The notes: generated from the letters alone by a model not told the origin. Positions 50,701-62,625 are shown, counted from the first letter of the stretch. The stretch: 64,000 nucleotides of DNA from Gyrodactylus bullatarudis (GCA_012064415.1 SSNU01000313.1:411687-475686), one strand, 5' to 3'. Numbers and translations are program-made.

Positions 50701-53700
50701 TTTTTTCAACTTTATTCAGATTATTCAAAACGTTCAATCTGAAATTGTAAACAGGTTTTTTTCGATACAACGCAATAGGTTTTAACTTGTGCATTTCCAC
50801 TTGCCACTTATAAGTAATTTAAACTGCATTTTTTGGAAAAAGAGAGATTTATTTTAATTAATTCCTTATTTTCCTCTCCCAGGTTGACACAAAATCTGAA
50901 CAGGAAAAGAAATTTTCTGATAATAACTCGAGCGTCTACAATATCGCTTCAATCTCAAGGACCACGACTCCGAGGCAAAGGCCCATCAGTATGATGACAA
51001 ATGATGAAACAGATAATGTCTACAGTTCCCTCAGGGCAACCTCAATGCAACCGAGTAGTCCTGTTCTACTCTCACACAAAGCAACACATGAAGCGAAAGA
51101 TGTAGAAACACTGAAATTTATGGAGGATGAAATTGATAAGATTCTCGATGAAATCGATAGGCAGTGTGAAATTCAGAGCCTTGACGTTGGAGCTTTACGC
51201 CAGAGCAACTCAAATAGAATTCGAAGTCCAAGTGGCAATAAGGCCTTGGTTAATGATACATTCATTTCGAGTATTCGTCATGGGGATCTCAGCTCTTATG
51301 AGGATACGGTTCCTGAACAAGAGAAATTACCTCATTTGTCCTCTTTCGTCCGGATGGCGAGAGATAAAAAGTACAATTCAAAAAGCTGTAAAAGAGTATT
51401 TGTCGTCTTACGAATAACCAATTTGTGTGTTTATAAAGTGAGTTACTTGTTATACTCATCGTTCTTGTAGATAACCTGACAATTTCCTTTCAAAATATTA
51501 CAAGGCACTTACACTTACACAACAAGCGTATATTTGAGAGATAAACGTTATATTTCGCCGGGTCTCTTCAGACTCTAACCCGGTTAACATTTAAATACTG
51601 ATTATAATAATAAATTGGGGACCTTTCATCGGTTCATTTCCATATTGAATCTAGTGCAATGGTGGGGGGGAAGGTTAGAGGCATTACAAAATTTTCAATT
51701 TTTTCATCACGAAATCGGATTTGATCGGGGTTTTTCGATATCTAGATTCTAGATCATTAGGCCCATCTATTTTTCATAAGATGATGGGGTGATTCTCAAA
51801 AATTTTGTTTCTTTGACATGTAGTTATTCTAAATCAATTTTTTACTTTGAAATAAACAAAAATTTTATTTTGAGATTTGAAAAATGCCATAATTATCATA
51901 AAAATTTGATTTTTTTTCATATGGTGAATGTGGGCCTCATGATCTAGATTCCAAAAAAACTTCGATCAAATTCAATTTCTTGAAGAAAATCATAAATTCC
52001 CATCTTCATACTAATATTAGTTTTACTTGAACTTTATTTTATTTATTGCAAGATACTCTTAGAGAAGAATTTAATTCTAAAGGAAATGCCAAACTTTAAT
52101 CAATTTCCGTGACCAAAATACAGTTTTTAGTGCTTGTAATCCCATTGTACTTGAAAATACAAATGCGTCTATCGTAGTGCATGTGTTAATATATATCTAA
52201 GCGTAACACTTTTCATCAAACTCTCTCAGAGTATAGAGTGGTTGGTACTTTTCCAAATCTAGAATAAATTTTTCTCTAGTGAAACTTGTAATCATTTTTG
52301 GTGATAGATCTGAAATAGACGAGAATAATTTTATTTTCGTTTATAGCTCCTTGATCCTAAATTTCCCTATTTAGTCAAAAAAATTATGGCTTTTTCCTCA
52401 ACATGAGAGCACAAAAAGGAGAAAAAAGAGTGTGGAATAGAAGAATACACCAGAAAGATTTGTTTTTTTTATTTTCTTATTGATTTCCTCTTTTTTTAAT
52501 GTACTTATTTTAATGTATTTTTTGGAACACACCTAAAAATTCCTTTTTTCTGATCATTTACATTCCATTTCTATGCTCGTGTGACCTGCTAATTTTATAA
52601 TAATTTCATTGTAGACATTAATATTTTTAATTGAAATAACTTTTCAGACACATTCACTTATTACAGGGCTAATGAATTGGTCCTTTTGATGAAAAATTAT
52701 TGATCGAAAAGAATTCCTCTTTGCTTTGAAGATTTCAAGTTTCAAAAAGACCTGTGATCTTCTTGCTTGTTAAAGTTTCAAATTTATATTTTTAAAGTTC
52801 ATCTCTGAAATCATGACTTTTTGTATTTATAGCAATGCGGGTCCCTTATCTTTGGCTTTTATATTGTACCAAACTTTTTCTTCTCTCATAAATAATCATA
52901 AATGTTTCGTTTGAGAAATGAATTCAAATAATAATAATATACCTTTAGATTCATTTCTAGGTATTCTGATTAAGCTTAAGGAATTTAAGGTAATTTTTAA
53001 TAAAAAATAAGAATCTGGTCTAAAGAGTAGGGTTCAGAAGTTTATCTTCTGAGTGTGAAAATTCCATTATTAATTTTTTCGATGTGATAACAGAAAATAC
53101 AATATTTTAATTTTAAATTTAACATTTTTATTTTAATAGGATGTCGACAGTTGCAAAAGGAATGAAGCCCCAATAGAGACTATTGACTTACGTGGCTGTC
53201 ACATAGAATATTGTCAGGAGTTTGGCGAGAATTATTGCCTAAAAGTTTACGTGCCCCTGGTCAAGACATCTTATCAAAGAAGATCATCTTTCAGATCAAT
53301 TGATCAAGATTATGATGTTGTCCAAAAGCTAAAGACACGAGCTTCCTTTTTGTCTCTAACTTCCCTGACTAATTTTATTAATGGCGGACTCAATAATGCT
53401 GCTGCTTTTATTGCTGGCTGCGTTGAGGTAATTCGATTATAATTATTACCTTTCACGCTCTTAGTCTAAACCTATTTTTATTGATTTATTTCTGTTTACT
53501 ACTAATCTTTTTCTACATGACAAAGAATCGGTTTTATCGTTTGTTTATTTATCTTTGTAATAAGAAATATAGTTTCAAATTATTAATTTGTTTTAATCAC
53601 TTCATTAATTAATGAACATTCTATATAAAGCTAACTAATATGAAGATGGGAATTTATGATTTTTACAAAATTATGAATTTTTTGATCAATAAATCGAATT

Positions 53701-56416
53701 TGATCATGATTTTTTGGAATCTAGATTGTAGGTTCCACTTTCAAGATCTGAAGAAAAAAAATTTGAAAAAAGTCAAATTTTTGGAAAGTTATGGCATATT
53801 TCGAATCTAGCGATAGCGTCGAATTCGCATTTTTTGAACTTTGATAAGTTGATAAATTTTGTTAATTTAAAAATGAGAGAGTCATCAAAAGTTGATTTTT
53901 AGGATCACGATTAGTCAAAGAAATCGATTATGATCATGAAAATTTCAATGGACTCGCCAATTTCCAGGCATCTTGAATCATCAAAATTTCATCGATTTTC
54001 AAGTAGTGAAAATGTTCAAAAGATCAAAATTCGATTTTTACACGAAGATGGGCGGATTCTCAAAATCTGAATCAGCATATTTGATTTCTTTAACTAACCG
54101 TGATCCTAAAAATCAACTTTTGATGACTCTCTCACTTTTAAATTAACAAAAATTATCAACTTATCAAAGTTCAAAAAATGCGAATTCGACGCTATCGCTA
54201 GATTCGAAATATGCCATAACTTTCCAAAAATTTGACTTTTTTCAAATTTTTTTTCTTCAGATCTTGAAAGTGGAACCTACAATCTAGATTCCAAAAAATC
54301 ATGATCAAATTCGATTTATTGATCAAAAATTTCATAATTTTGTAAAAATCATAAATTCCCATCTTCATATTAATTAGGTGTATGTACTTTATGGCATGTA
54401 CCAAACAAGTTAGGATATCAATTAAATGGCTTAACTTTTGTAAAAAGAAAACCTAGAGAAAGAAAAAAAGTAACTTTGATTCAGCAATTTCTCGTGTTTA
54501 AGCAAAAATAATTTATTTACCATTTTGAAGATTAACCTGATGCTGTCTTAGTCTTGAAATTCAGACAAAAAATAATTACATTTTGGCTAAGGAGAACTTA
54601 TTATTTATCTGTACATAATTACATAATACAAAAACCCTTAACATTTAAAATATGATTTACAGACATTATTGGTAACTTATATCTGGCTAATTTATTACAG
54701 TTTATTAAAATTTAATAGGTTTATATCGAGGTGACTGTTATGCATAAGAAAAAGTTTTGATATTACAGATCTGCTTAAGAGTTATGCAAATCAAAATCGA
54801 TATCTGCACTTTAGCGAAAAAATAATTATTATTATTATTATAATAATCATCTGGCTATCCTTTAATTTACTGGAATTTTAATGGAAAATATTATTATTAA
54901 TAGGAAAATAATACAATATTGGTTATTTAAGCTCGCTGAATCAATTTCAAAATTTTCAGTATTTTTTAATTTAGTCTAGTTGGTTTTTCAAATTTGAGTT
55001 TACTTTACAGAAAATCATGATTCAACTCAACGATCAAGATCAATTCATAGAATGGGGTGCAATGATGAAATTAGCCGGCCAACTTGGTCCAAGGACATCG
55101 ATGGATAGTGAAATTTTAACCATGACAAATTATAAAATGGAAAAAGAAAGTATCAAATATTACACAAAGATATTTGAGCCGATTCGCAAGTCAGGACGAC
55201 TCAATAGTCAGTCCTTGAGTAGGACAGGTGAGGCTAGACTACTCAAGCGACCCATTGACTATTTACCCCTAAGGATGAGCCTTCAAATGAATGTGAGCCA
55301 GACACAATCAAGTACAATCTCTCAACATTCCCAACATTCAAGACCTCCACAATCACCGAGAAACATTACACGTAGTCAGACTATGGATAAAAGTTCCAAA
55401 TCAACCACATCGAATAGGACAAACTATGAGAATTTTGTTGTAAGTTGGTTAGATCTATAAAGTCTATTTAATTCTTATAAAATCTTAAGCGACTTTCTTG
55501 TTGTAAACAGCCCGTGAGTCAACAACTATTTTAAACTTGGGTTTCGATTTTTATTGAAAAAAATTTTCATTAACTGAAAAATTTGGACATTTTCCTTAAT
55601 ACATGAATCATAAATAGAAGCAAATCTTAACATGGGTAATACCCATTGAGTATCTAATGAAAATTGTGGGTTTAGATTCTGTTTTATAAGTTTAATAAGT
55701 TTAATAATTAAACTGTAGTTAATTTGTATTTTACTTACCAGTTTTAAATTTTTCAGGGTCGAGATGAGTTATCAACCAAAGTCTTGAATATTTACGATGA
55801 AATCGCCTCCACCGATGCAACCTCATTGGGCTTCAAGCTAAAGTACATTACTACATGGAGAAATTTACAGAATCATGATGTCTCCTCCTTTTTGGTTCTG
55901 ATCAATAGTAGTGCTCCGCTGTCTATCGTGACCAATGACTCCTCGGAGAATTCCAACAATAGCACCCAAAGCATAAACAATGGAAATTTGTTAAACAAAT
56001 TCAATAATATTGCCCTTAAGGTGAGACCTTTCCAAAGTACCTCGTCAAATTCATTTATCACTTTGACTATGAGTCGAAAGGAAGAGATTTTATCAATTAG
56101 TCAGAAGCGACTGTTTCGCATAGACCCTCAGACCGGCGCAGTTAAGGCATCTTGGAAATTTTCAAACATTCAAGGTTGGCATGTTAATTTTGAATTGAAT
56201 GAAATTGTCCTATATTTGGCCCCAGTATCGGAAGATAAAACGTCTAGTGGAAAGATTGTTATAACACCAACAGAAGTTCCTGTTAACATAATTGCCGAAT
56301 ATCTCGGGGGTTATGCGTTGTTAACGCTTAGAGCACCATTTAAACGGCAAGAGTTAGATGAGAAGAAATTTTATCAGTTGACAAGCGCAGGAAAACGAGT
56401 TTCTCTAGCCATTTAA
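41747..56416 (+). CDS. Kindlin (fermitin) integrin-activating adaptor, enlarged
   Basis: Kindlins bind beta-integrin tails with talin at adhesions. Exons 41747-42958, 50883-51437, 53140-53427, 55011-55439 and 55757-56416 are all phase 0 and give 1047 aa, against about 680 in human. F0 covers 1-110 (DGSWILSVFID, YGIQADTWLRFTP). F1 has an enlarged Ser/Lys-rich loop. The signature NWLDSSKSLMEQ lies near 310, and F2 contains [20 protein letters not shown]. The PH domain starts in exon 2 (about 553) and holds RGCHIEYCQEF. It is then interrupted by about 56 residues (630-685) before its terminal helix QFIEWGAMMKLAG in exon 4. A Ser/Gln-rich stretch of some 110 residues precedes F3 (RIDPQTGAVKASWKFSN, then EYLGGYALLTLRA). 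In F3 the integrin-binding QW of kindlin-2 is replaced by GW (QGWHVNFE). AATAAA is at 56455-56460. Confidence 0.92.
45710..47176 (-). pseudogene. Ginger-like DDE transposase/integrase, decayed
   Basis: The - strand frames read as an integrase of the KRBA2-like/Ginger type. First comes an N-terminal zinc-binding segment with HKSLGH and CEDC. Next is the catalytic core, with its first Asp in LIDLQSKPDG, its second in QSDNGREF and its Glu in GSVERANRDIKR. A C-terminal block with VPEIDR and NLIGVI follows. Breaks: a one-base frame change in the run near 46745-46760, and an in-frame TAA at 46453-46455. A GTGAGT..TTAG pair (intron 46132-46184, 53 nt, phase 1) joins the core to the C-terminal part, so that gap is splicing and not damage. 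The last frame runs through the end of the element into flanking DNA and stops at 45710. This copy is probably inactive. Confidence 0.82.
45754..47666 (-). mobile_element. Ginger-type DNA transposon, 1.9 kb
   Basis: Bounded by 70-bp terminal inverted repeats at 45754-45823 and 47597-47666 that differ at one position and begin TGTTACGTTC. It is flanked on both sides by GATA (45750-45753 and 47667-47670), a 4-bp target duplication. TGT-type ends, 4-bp duplications and a Gypsy-integrase-like transposase are the published traits of Ginger elements. It sits in kindlin intron 1 in reverse orientation. The near-identical ends against a broken transposase gene suggest fairly recent movement using enzyme from another copy. 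Confidence 0.9.
49945..50282. repeat. Diverged copy of the 23.7-24.7 kb repeat
   Basis: The first part parallels 23700-23800 and the later part parallels 24450-24695 (for example TTGGAGAGTTT and the TTTGACTTTTACT region), with many substitutions and without the SINE insertion. Confidence 0.5.
51685..52022. repeat. Short foldback in kindlin intron 2
   Basis: The left arm around 51690-51770 (with ATCATTAGGCCC) pairs with about 51925-52022 (GGGCCTCATGATCTAGATTC). The right end ends CCCATCTTCATACTAATATT, related to the ends of the element at 53630-54378. The left end has lost its terminus. Confidence 0.6.
53630..54378. repeat. Large foldback in kindlin intron 3
   Basis: Starts CTAACTAATATGAAGATGGG and ends with its reverse (CCCATCTTCATATTAATTAG). 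The arms are about 295 bp, 53630-53925 and 54088-54378, and nearly identical. They include the unusual GAATCTAGCGATAGCGTCGA. The centre is about 160 bp and there is no coding capacity. It belongs to the same broad family as the elements at 862, 28766 and 62803, judging by the ATGAAGATGRG-type end. Confidence 0.85.
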
Positions 56417-56608
56417 AGACAAGATATTCTTATAAGCATAAACTAGATATGATGAATAAAAATTATAAATATTTAATTTTTCACGTATATACTTTAAAGT
56501 AGTTATGATGATTGATTTTTCAACATTAGGCAATGTAGAGAGATGACTTGCTGACTCAACCATCTTGTAATTAACAAGTGTAGTGGATTTTGAATAATTT
56601 GAATGGAG

Positions 56609-56614
56609 TTTATT
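56609..56614 (-). promoter_or_regulatory. Poly(A) signal of dyskerin
   Basis: AATAAA on the - strand, 25 bases after the dyskerin stop. The kindlin signal at 56455-56460 (+) faces it, and the genes converge with 222 bp between their stop codons. Confidence 0.6.
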
Positions 56615-56638
56615 TACAAGGTAAATTATTGAACAAAA

Positions 56639-57982
56639 CTAGTCTGAATCGTCATTGTTCTGCAGTTCCAATTTCACTTTTTTGGGCGCAGGTGACTCAC
56701 TCACAGCACTCACGGGCTTATGCGGGACGAAATCAGCCGGAGTGTTATCATTAGGCTTTCCATATTTACCTAGAAGACCTTCAGCGACCATCTTCTTTCG
56801 CTTACTGGCAACAGGACCTAGACCCCATTGTCTAGGATACAAGTCTCTCTCCATGACAACCCTTTTAAGCTTGGCGACAAGGCCATGATCACAGGCAGTT
56901 ATGGTAGAGCTAGTCATTAGTGCGATTCCGAGAGCGACAGCCTCACCCTTGGTTGTCATCAAGACGATGACTTCATCAACATTTATATCATCATCATATC
57001 TAAGTACACCAGGAAGCATAAGTTTAGCTCCATAGCATAGAGCATTAACTGAACTATCTTTGACCATAATTCTCTTGTAATTAACCAAAAGTTTCTCCAA
57101 AGGCATGATAACACGTCTTAGATATGATTCATCCTTATTGTTATCGTACAGCCATTGAGCGTCGAGTACATCGTGCATGGTAATCATGTTATCTTTCTCT
57201 GAGAAATGACCAGATTTTACACGGCGCAATTCTTCCATGACACCACCACAACCCAGCATTAAGCCAACATGAACGCAAAATGTCCTAACATATGTACCAG
57301 CTTCACATTTCAACCAGAAAAGACCGAGGCCGGTATCGGGTTGAAATTCCAATAATTTCGATTCGTAAATTGTTCTTACTCTCAACTGACGTTTGACAGC
57401 AGCGATTAGTGGAGGTCTTTGGAAAAGCGCACCAGTCAATTTTTCGACAACCTAGAGATACTTGAATAAGAGGCCAAATAAAATTTCTATATTGAGGATT
57501 ATACTCACCTGTTGAACCTTTTTTTCTTTGGTAAAGTTTTCATGAAGTCTAAGAATTCCGACGTATTCTTTACCAGCTGTTTGCTGTGATTTTACCAATC
57601 TTGTAGCTCGTGCAATACAGACGATGAGACATCCTGTGACTTTAGGGTCAAGAGTACCACTGTGACCAGTTTTGTCCACTTTTAGAGCTCTCTTAATCCA
57701 TGCAACAACTTCATGAGATGATGGATTAGCAGGTTTGTCAAGGTTCATTACACCACTTTTGATGTATTCATCAATTGGGCGTTGCATTGGAGAGAATCCA
57801 GAACAGATGGGCTCGAAATGAGAGTCCAAAATGTTCATTTTATGAAAGTTCTTCAATAAGAGAGGCCATTCTGATGCATCAAGGCTGGGAGTGATCTCTT
57901 CAGATTGTATGACAAAATCAGAATCCTATAGATAAATAAGAGAATTTTTCATTACCTTGGCTCGTTTATCTTTTTTACCCAT
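56639..57982 (-). CDS. DKC1: Dyskerin, H/ACA snoRNP pseudouridine synthase
   Basis: Dyskerin is the catalytic subunit that converts uridine to pseudouridine in rRNA and snRNA guided by H/ACA RNAs, and in vertebrates is part of telomerase. Exons 57956-57982, 57509-57925 and 56639-57451 give 418 aa (human 514). A Lys-rich start (MGKKDKRAK) is followed by the conserved [10 protein letters not shown]. The TruB catalytic core then carries [14 protein letters not shown] with Asp102, and exon 3 opens the block [20 protein letters not shown]. The PUA domain covers [19 protein letters not shown] through the [14 protein letters not shown] block. The long Lys/Glu-rich C-terminal tail of the human protein is mostly absent. 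The first intron is only 30 nt, and it must be removed because unspliced reading meets TAG directly before exon 2. The other intron is 57 nt. Confidence 0.95.
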
Positions 57983-58105
57983 AGCGTGGTTCCCTTATGA
58001 AAATTTTAAACTAAAACACAATTAAAAGAAAAAACAACCATCTTTGAAAAAAATTAATCAATCAATCTTGGGATTTGGTATAAGATTCAAACTTGCGATC
58101 CCTAC
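57983..58105. promoter_or_regulatory. Shared bidirectional promoter region, dyskerin/SIRT1
   Basis: Only 123 bp separate the two start codons, pointing outward. The segment is strongly A-rich, with no TATA box at a suitable distance and no CpG cluster. Both 5' UTRs and both core promoters must fit here unless either gene uses an upstream untranslated exon. Confidence 0.65.
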
Positions 58106-60257
58106 ATGGCTGAAATTGGAAACGAATGCATAAGTATCGACAGTGAAGCCTCCTCTGACTCTGATTGTGAGATCGTTTCCTGTTCTCAGTCAGAGAGTAA
58201 ATGGGCTCAAGAAAACATTGCAATAAGACGTTTAAATATTTTATTAAATAATGGCTTCACAAACATTGACAGGCTCCTGGAACTTTTATTCGAGATTGAC
58301 ACTGAAGATATGCCTCCTTCTTCGTTCGAAAAACTTCAGATGCTTCTCAGTCTTTTATCCACTAGATCTCCACGCTCTCGTCTTAATTTTATTCAAAACA
58401 TAAACTCTGTTGTTAAATTGATTGAAAGTTCCAAAAGAATTCTCATCCTGACTGGAGCTGGAATAAGTGTCTCTTGTGGAATTCCTGATTTTCGGTCAAA
58501 GGATGGAATTTATTCTCGTCTTGCAGTTGACTATCCTGATTTAAAATCACCCCAATCAATGTTTGATATAGATTATTTTGAACAGAATCCTAAGCCTTTT
58601 TTTAATTTTGCCAAGGAAATTTGCCCGGGACAATTTTCACCTTCTATTGCTCACCGATTTATTGCATACCTTGAGAGTCAAGATAAATTATTGCGTAACT
58701 ACACTCAAAATATTGACACTCTGGAACAAGAAGCTGGAATTAGCAAAATAATCCAATGTCATGGTTCTTTTAATTCAGCCACATGCCTTACCTGTTGGAA
58801 AAAATATAGTTTTGATGATATTCGCGAAGATTTAATGAATAGAAGAATATCCAAGTGTTCAGACTGTCTTGGCAAAGACCCAAAAGAACTTGTTGCTCAA
58901 TTCGATAATCAAAGTCCTACATCGATAATGACGAAAAAGAAATTGAGGATATTAAATCCTGAAAGTCAAGCATTTGCAGTAATTAAACCAGATATCGTAT
59001 TTTTCGGAGAAGATTTACCAGAAGTTTTCCATGAAACTTTAATGACAGACATTCACTCAGCAGATCTTGTGATCGTAATGGGTTCTTCCCTTAAAGTTCG
59101 TCCAGTTGCTTCTATTCCAAGTAATTTATTCTTGAAAGGCTTTTTGAATTTGAATTATTTTATTTCTATAAATCTATCTTTCTAGGCTCTGTTGATACTC
59201 ATGTACCTCAGATTTTGATCAATCGAGAACAACTTCCGCAGAATTCTTTCGATATAGAATTACTCGGAGATTGTGATGTTATTCTCTCACATATAGCCTC
59301 AAAAATTGGCTGGACCTTTCCTCAGATGACCACTTCTCATGGAAAAGAACTGCCAGAATTTAAACCAGAGTCCCTAACTGAAATCAGGTACAGTCAAGTC
59401 CAAAGTGAAATTCAGAAAAAAATGGGAATTAGTAAAAATTGTGAAGAGGAGAAGAAACCCAAAGACTCTCCGATTGTGGACGATGAACCTAAAGAGTTGA
59501 GTGAAAATAAAAGCGAAAATGAGCCAGTTCAAAGTTTACAAGCAGAACAAGAAGTAACAGAAAAAGATGTTCAATCTAAAGAGGATAAAAAATCTGATGA
59601 AGAAGATGATGAAATTCTAGTGGAATCTGACGATTCATCTGATTTATCTCAGACATTTTCCGTTTCCGAGTATCTTCCGAGTATGTTGTTTACCTATTAT
59701 TATCCTTTTCACAAAAATAGTCAACTAATTTCTTTTCAGAAAATTCATTTTGTCTTGTTAATCCTGGTACCTACGTTTTCCCTGGTGCCGAGCATGACTG
59801 GTGGCTTCTAAGCCAATCAGAGCTGGACGATTTGGACAAGATCTACGATTCTCGTGATGATCCCATCAATATTCCCTCAGAAGAAGAACGAAAATCTAGT
59901 TGTGACACATTAGAACAGATTGAAAACCGTTTCATGGAAAAACTACTCCTTAAATGTGCCAATGACAATGCATTTCAGAATAATAAATCCTACAAAGAAT
60001 CATCTCAACTGCCCTCTTCAGATAACGCATCCTCCTCTCCACAATTACCCTTTATACCTAATACAAATGGGAATGATGATAGTGTAGTTCTCTTGGATGA
60101 CGATGAAGAGGATTGTTCTCCCAATCAGAAAGTCATTGCTAGTCCTGATCCAACACTTACTCTCGACAATAATCTCGTCAATAACAACAACATTAATGAG
60201 GAAGATAACTGCAGTGACAAGAAGAAACCGAAAATATCACCCCTACGAACTGACTGA
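58106..60257 (+). CDS. SIRT1: NAD-dependent deacetylase, SIRT1/Sir2 class I
   Basis: SIRT1 removes acetyl groups from histones and transcription factors in the nucleus using NAD. Exons 58106-59120, 59186-59680 and 59740-60257 give 675 aa (human 747), with introns of 65 and 59 nt. There is an acidic Ser-rich N-terminus, then the Rossmann core with GAGISVSCGIPDFRS (from 117), NYTQNIDTLEQ, catalytic His219 in QCHGSF and Zn cysteines 227, 230, 251 and 254. GSSLKVRPV is at the end of exon 1, and INREQLP and LLGDCDVI in exon 2. A roughly 30-residue insert sits between the zinc ribbon and KPDIVFFGE. Exon 3 carries TYVFPGAEHDWW, matching the YIFHGAE of the human C-terminal activating segment (ESA). 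Low-complexity acidic tail. AATAAA at 60524-60529. Confidence 0.96.
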
Positions 60258-61450
60258 AAAGCTCTTATTTTATGTATGCATGTGTTTGAATATTGATTTC
60301 CCGAACCTTCTCCATTTATCCATAGAGCATACAAATTCATTTTACTCACTCACTCACTAGAAAGAGAGAAACAGAAAGACAAAGTTTCATATAATATATT
60401 TTTCAACATTTTTTCTGCATATTTGTACAACTATCTATTTGTCTACTTAATGATTATTATTAATTCTTTTACCATGTATCAAAAAGAACGAAAAAATTAT
60501 TATTATGGAGAGGTTTTTATGTAAATAAAAAAAAATGACAACAGAACACTCACATAAATTCTCTACTGTTTTTAATCGTTTAATCTTGATCGTAAGGCTA
60601 AAGATCTAGTCTAGGACGATAAGCATCTTTTGGTACAAGTGTGAAAATGAAATAATAAAAATGTATAACAAAACTACTATCAAGTATTTTCATGATTTCT
60701 TTATTAAAAAGATGAACAAAAATTATGTACAATAGATTTTATGGATCTCCTTTTTCATTAAACTACATATTCTCTAAAATAATATTCCCCATTAAAATAA
60801 TTATATAATGTTCCATTTAACTGATTTTACATTGATGTAAAAAGGGGGTCAGGGGAAGGAATTAGTGGGAATTTTTTGTTTGAGAAAAATAAAAAATCTT
60901 AATTTGTGCGTTCTTTTCATTTTCTTGTAAAGGCATTTTTCTTGCTATCATTTGTTTGAAACTGACAACTTTTTATTAAGATTATTAATAATCTTGATAT
61001 CAGTTTTCGTGATCAATATTAAAATACATACAGTGGAAATTATCGTTCTAATTAGGTGCAATGGATGTTAAATTGAAATGCTGAAAGTTTGACGAAATTC
61101 ATTTGTTCATAGTCAATAAACAAATATCACAAGAGTTTGAGTTTACATGAATAGAAATACGCCCAATTATTACGTAACAATAATGATTGAATCTTGTAAA
61201 GCCTACCAAAGACTATGAAAATGATTATATAAAAAATATGATATGCATTAATTTCAGTAGTTTCAACAACATTTTATTCTCTTCATTTTGTACAATAAAC
61301 AATATTTAGATCACACATGATAGATGAAAAGAGGCCTGGAATGGGATACGGAAAAGGGAAAGGATACAGCATCATGGTTAAAAAAATATATAAGATCAAG
61401 GAAATCTTTTTCATGGAAGTTTCAAAATGAGTACAAAAGAAGATCCCGAT
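60258..61450. other. Intergenic, SIRT1 to the unknown gene
   Basis: Convergent 3' regions. Holds the SIRT1 poly(A) signal (60524-60529) and a short ACTC tandem run near 60346-60358. I see no gene or element here. Confidence 0.6.
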
Positions 61451-62625
61451 TCAAAACTTGAACGGAGGTCTTTTATCTGGTTTGGTTATGGGACCACGAA
61501 AGGAATTTGCTCTCGGAGATCGTCTATCAGACGAGGCCAAGGGATGATATTTTCTAGATGATTGACTCCGATAAACTGAAAGGAAAAATAATATTTTACT
61601 CAGAAAATCTTTTTGCTCATAAAATCTTATTGCTAATGTGTAATGAAAGCATATAAAAAAGTTTTTGATTAGCAAAAGCTAAGAACTATCGAAAACTAGA
61701 TAGTCCAAGTTTGAGAATAACACACACACAGAGCCTAGGTCTTTAACCAAATGACAGGGTATGATACCTTGTTGGTAAAAATAAAAATCTTATTGGATTT
61801 CAAATCAAGAATGAGAAGCCAATCATATTTTGTAATACCGAATATCACTAAATGTATTAATTAAAGAGCTTTCAGAATATGATTGGTCTAAAAATGAGTT
61901 ATAACTTATAACTTTTGTGAAAAAATTTCAAATCAAGGTGTAATATTATTAGGATGGTTTTTATCGAGCTATGGGAAATCACTAAAAATTATTCTGAATG
62001 TTATGAAAAATTTCCAAATGACATAAGAATCTCGAAGAATTATGTATTATCTTACTTTTGACAGTTCAAATCTGTAGTAAAATTAAGTTTGATTATAAAT
62101 TTTCAACTGCTTCTCATGCATATTAAAAGATGATATCAGATTCTTCTATATATTAACTATTTAAATCGGGCATAAACATCAATAAATTTGATAAAGAAAA
62201 CACCCGTAATAAGAGCTTAGTTTTTCGAAGAACCTGATTTATTTTTTAATTTTATGTTAAACAAGACGAAAATTTTCATAGGATCAACTTACGCTTTTGT
62301 GAGACATCAGTCGTACTCTGGCGAAAAGAACTCGTCTTGATCTGTCTTGGTTGACGTATTCCTGAATCTTTTTGAATATTGGATTGATGTTCACAAGCTG
62401 TACAAGATCGTCCACCAATGGATTGAAAACTAAAGGAATTCTTTATGGAAAATTTCGGGATATTTGTTGTAGATGAGGTTGATTTTATGTCGTATGTATT
62501 TAGATGACTACTTGTATTTAATTTTCGATAAGATTGATGTAAGGAATGACTGGTACAAGGATAATCTGATGGTGTCACTGATGTTGAAAAGACATGATGT
62601 AAACTTGAATTTATCCTCCAGTTTA
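61451..62625 (-). CDS. Unrecognised Ser-rich protein, C-terminal exons
   Basis: Two exons, 62293-62625 and 61451-61575, joined by a GTAAGT..TTTCAG intron (717 nt) in matching phase, give about 152 residues ending KPDKRPPFKF and TGA. The upstream exon begins after TTATTTCTAG with two bases of a split codon, so the gene continues upstream, perhaps beyond the window. The sequence is low-complexity, rich in Ser, Thr, His and Arg, with no domain I recognise, and is probably disordered. It contains a CTAC-type Cys pair but no zinc-finger pattern. The splice sites and phase agreement are the main support; the function is unknown. Confidence 0.5.

Larger units (their letters stand above)
42959..50882. 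other. Kindlin intron 1
   Basis: A 7.9-kb AT-rich intron. Its main content is the Ginger-type transposon at 45754-47666 and a diverged repeat at 49945-50282. I recognise nothing coding in 43.0-45.7 kb or 47.7-49.9 kb; the frames there are short and have no family resemblance. Confidence 0.6.
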
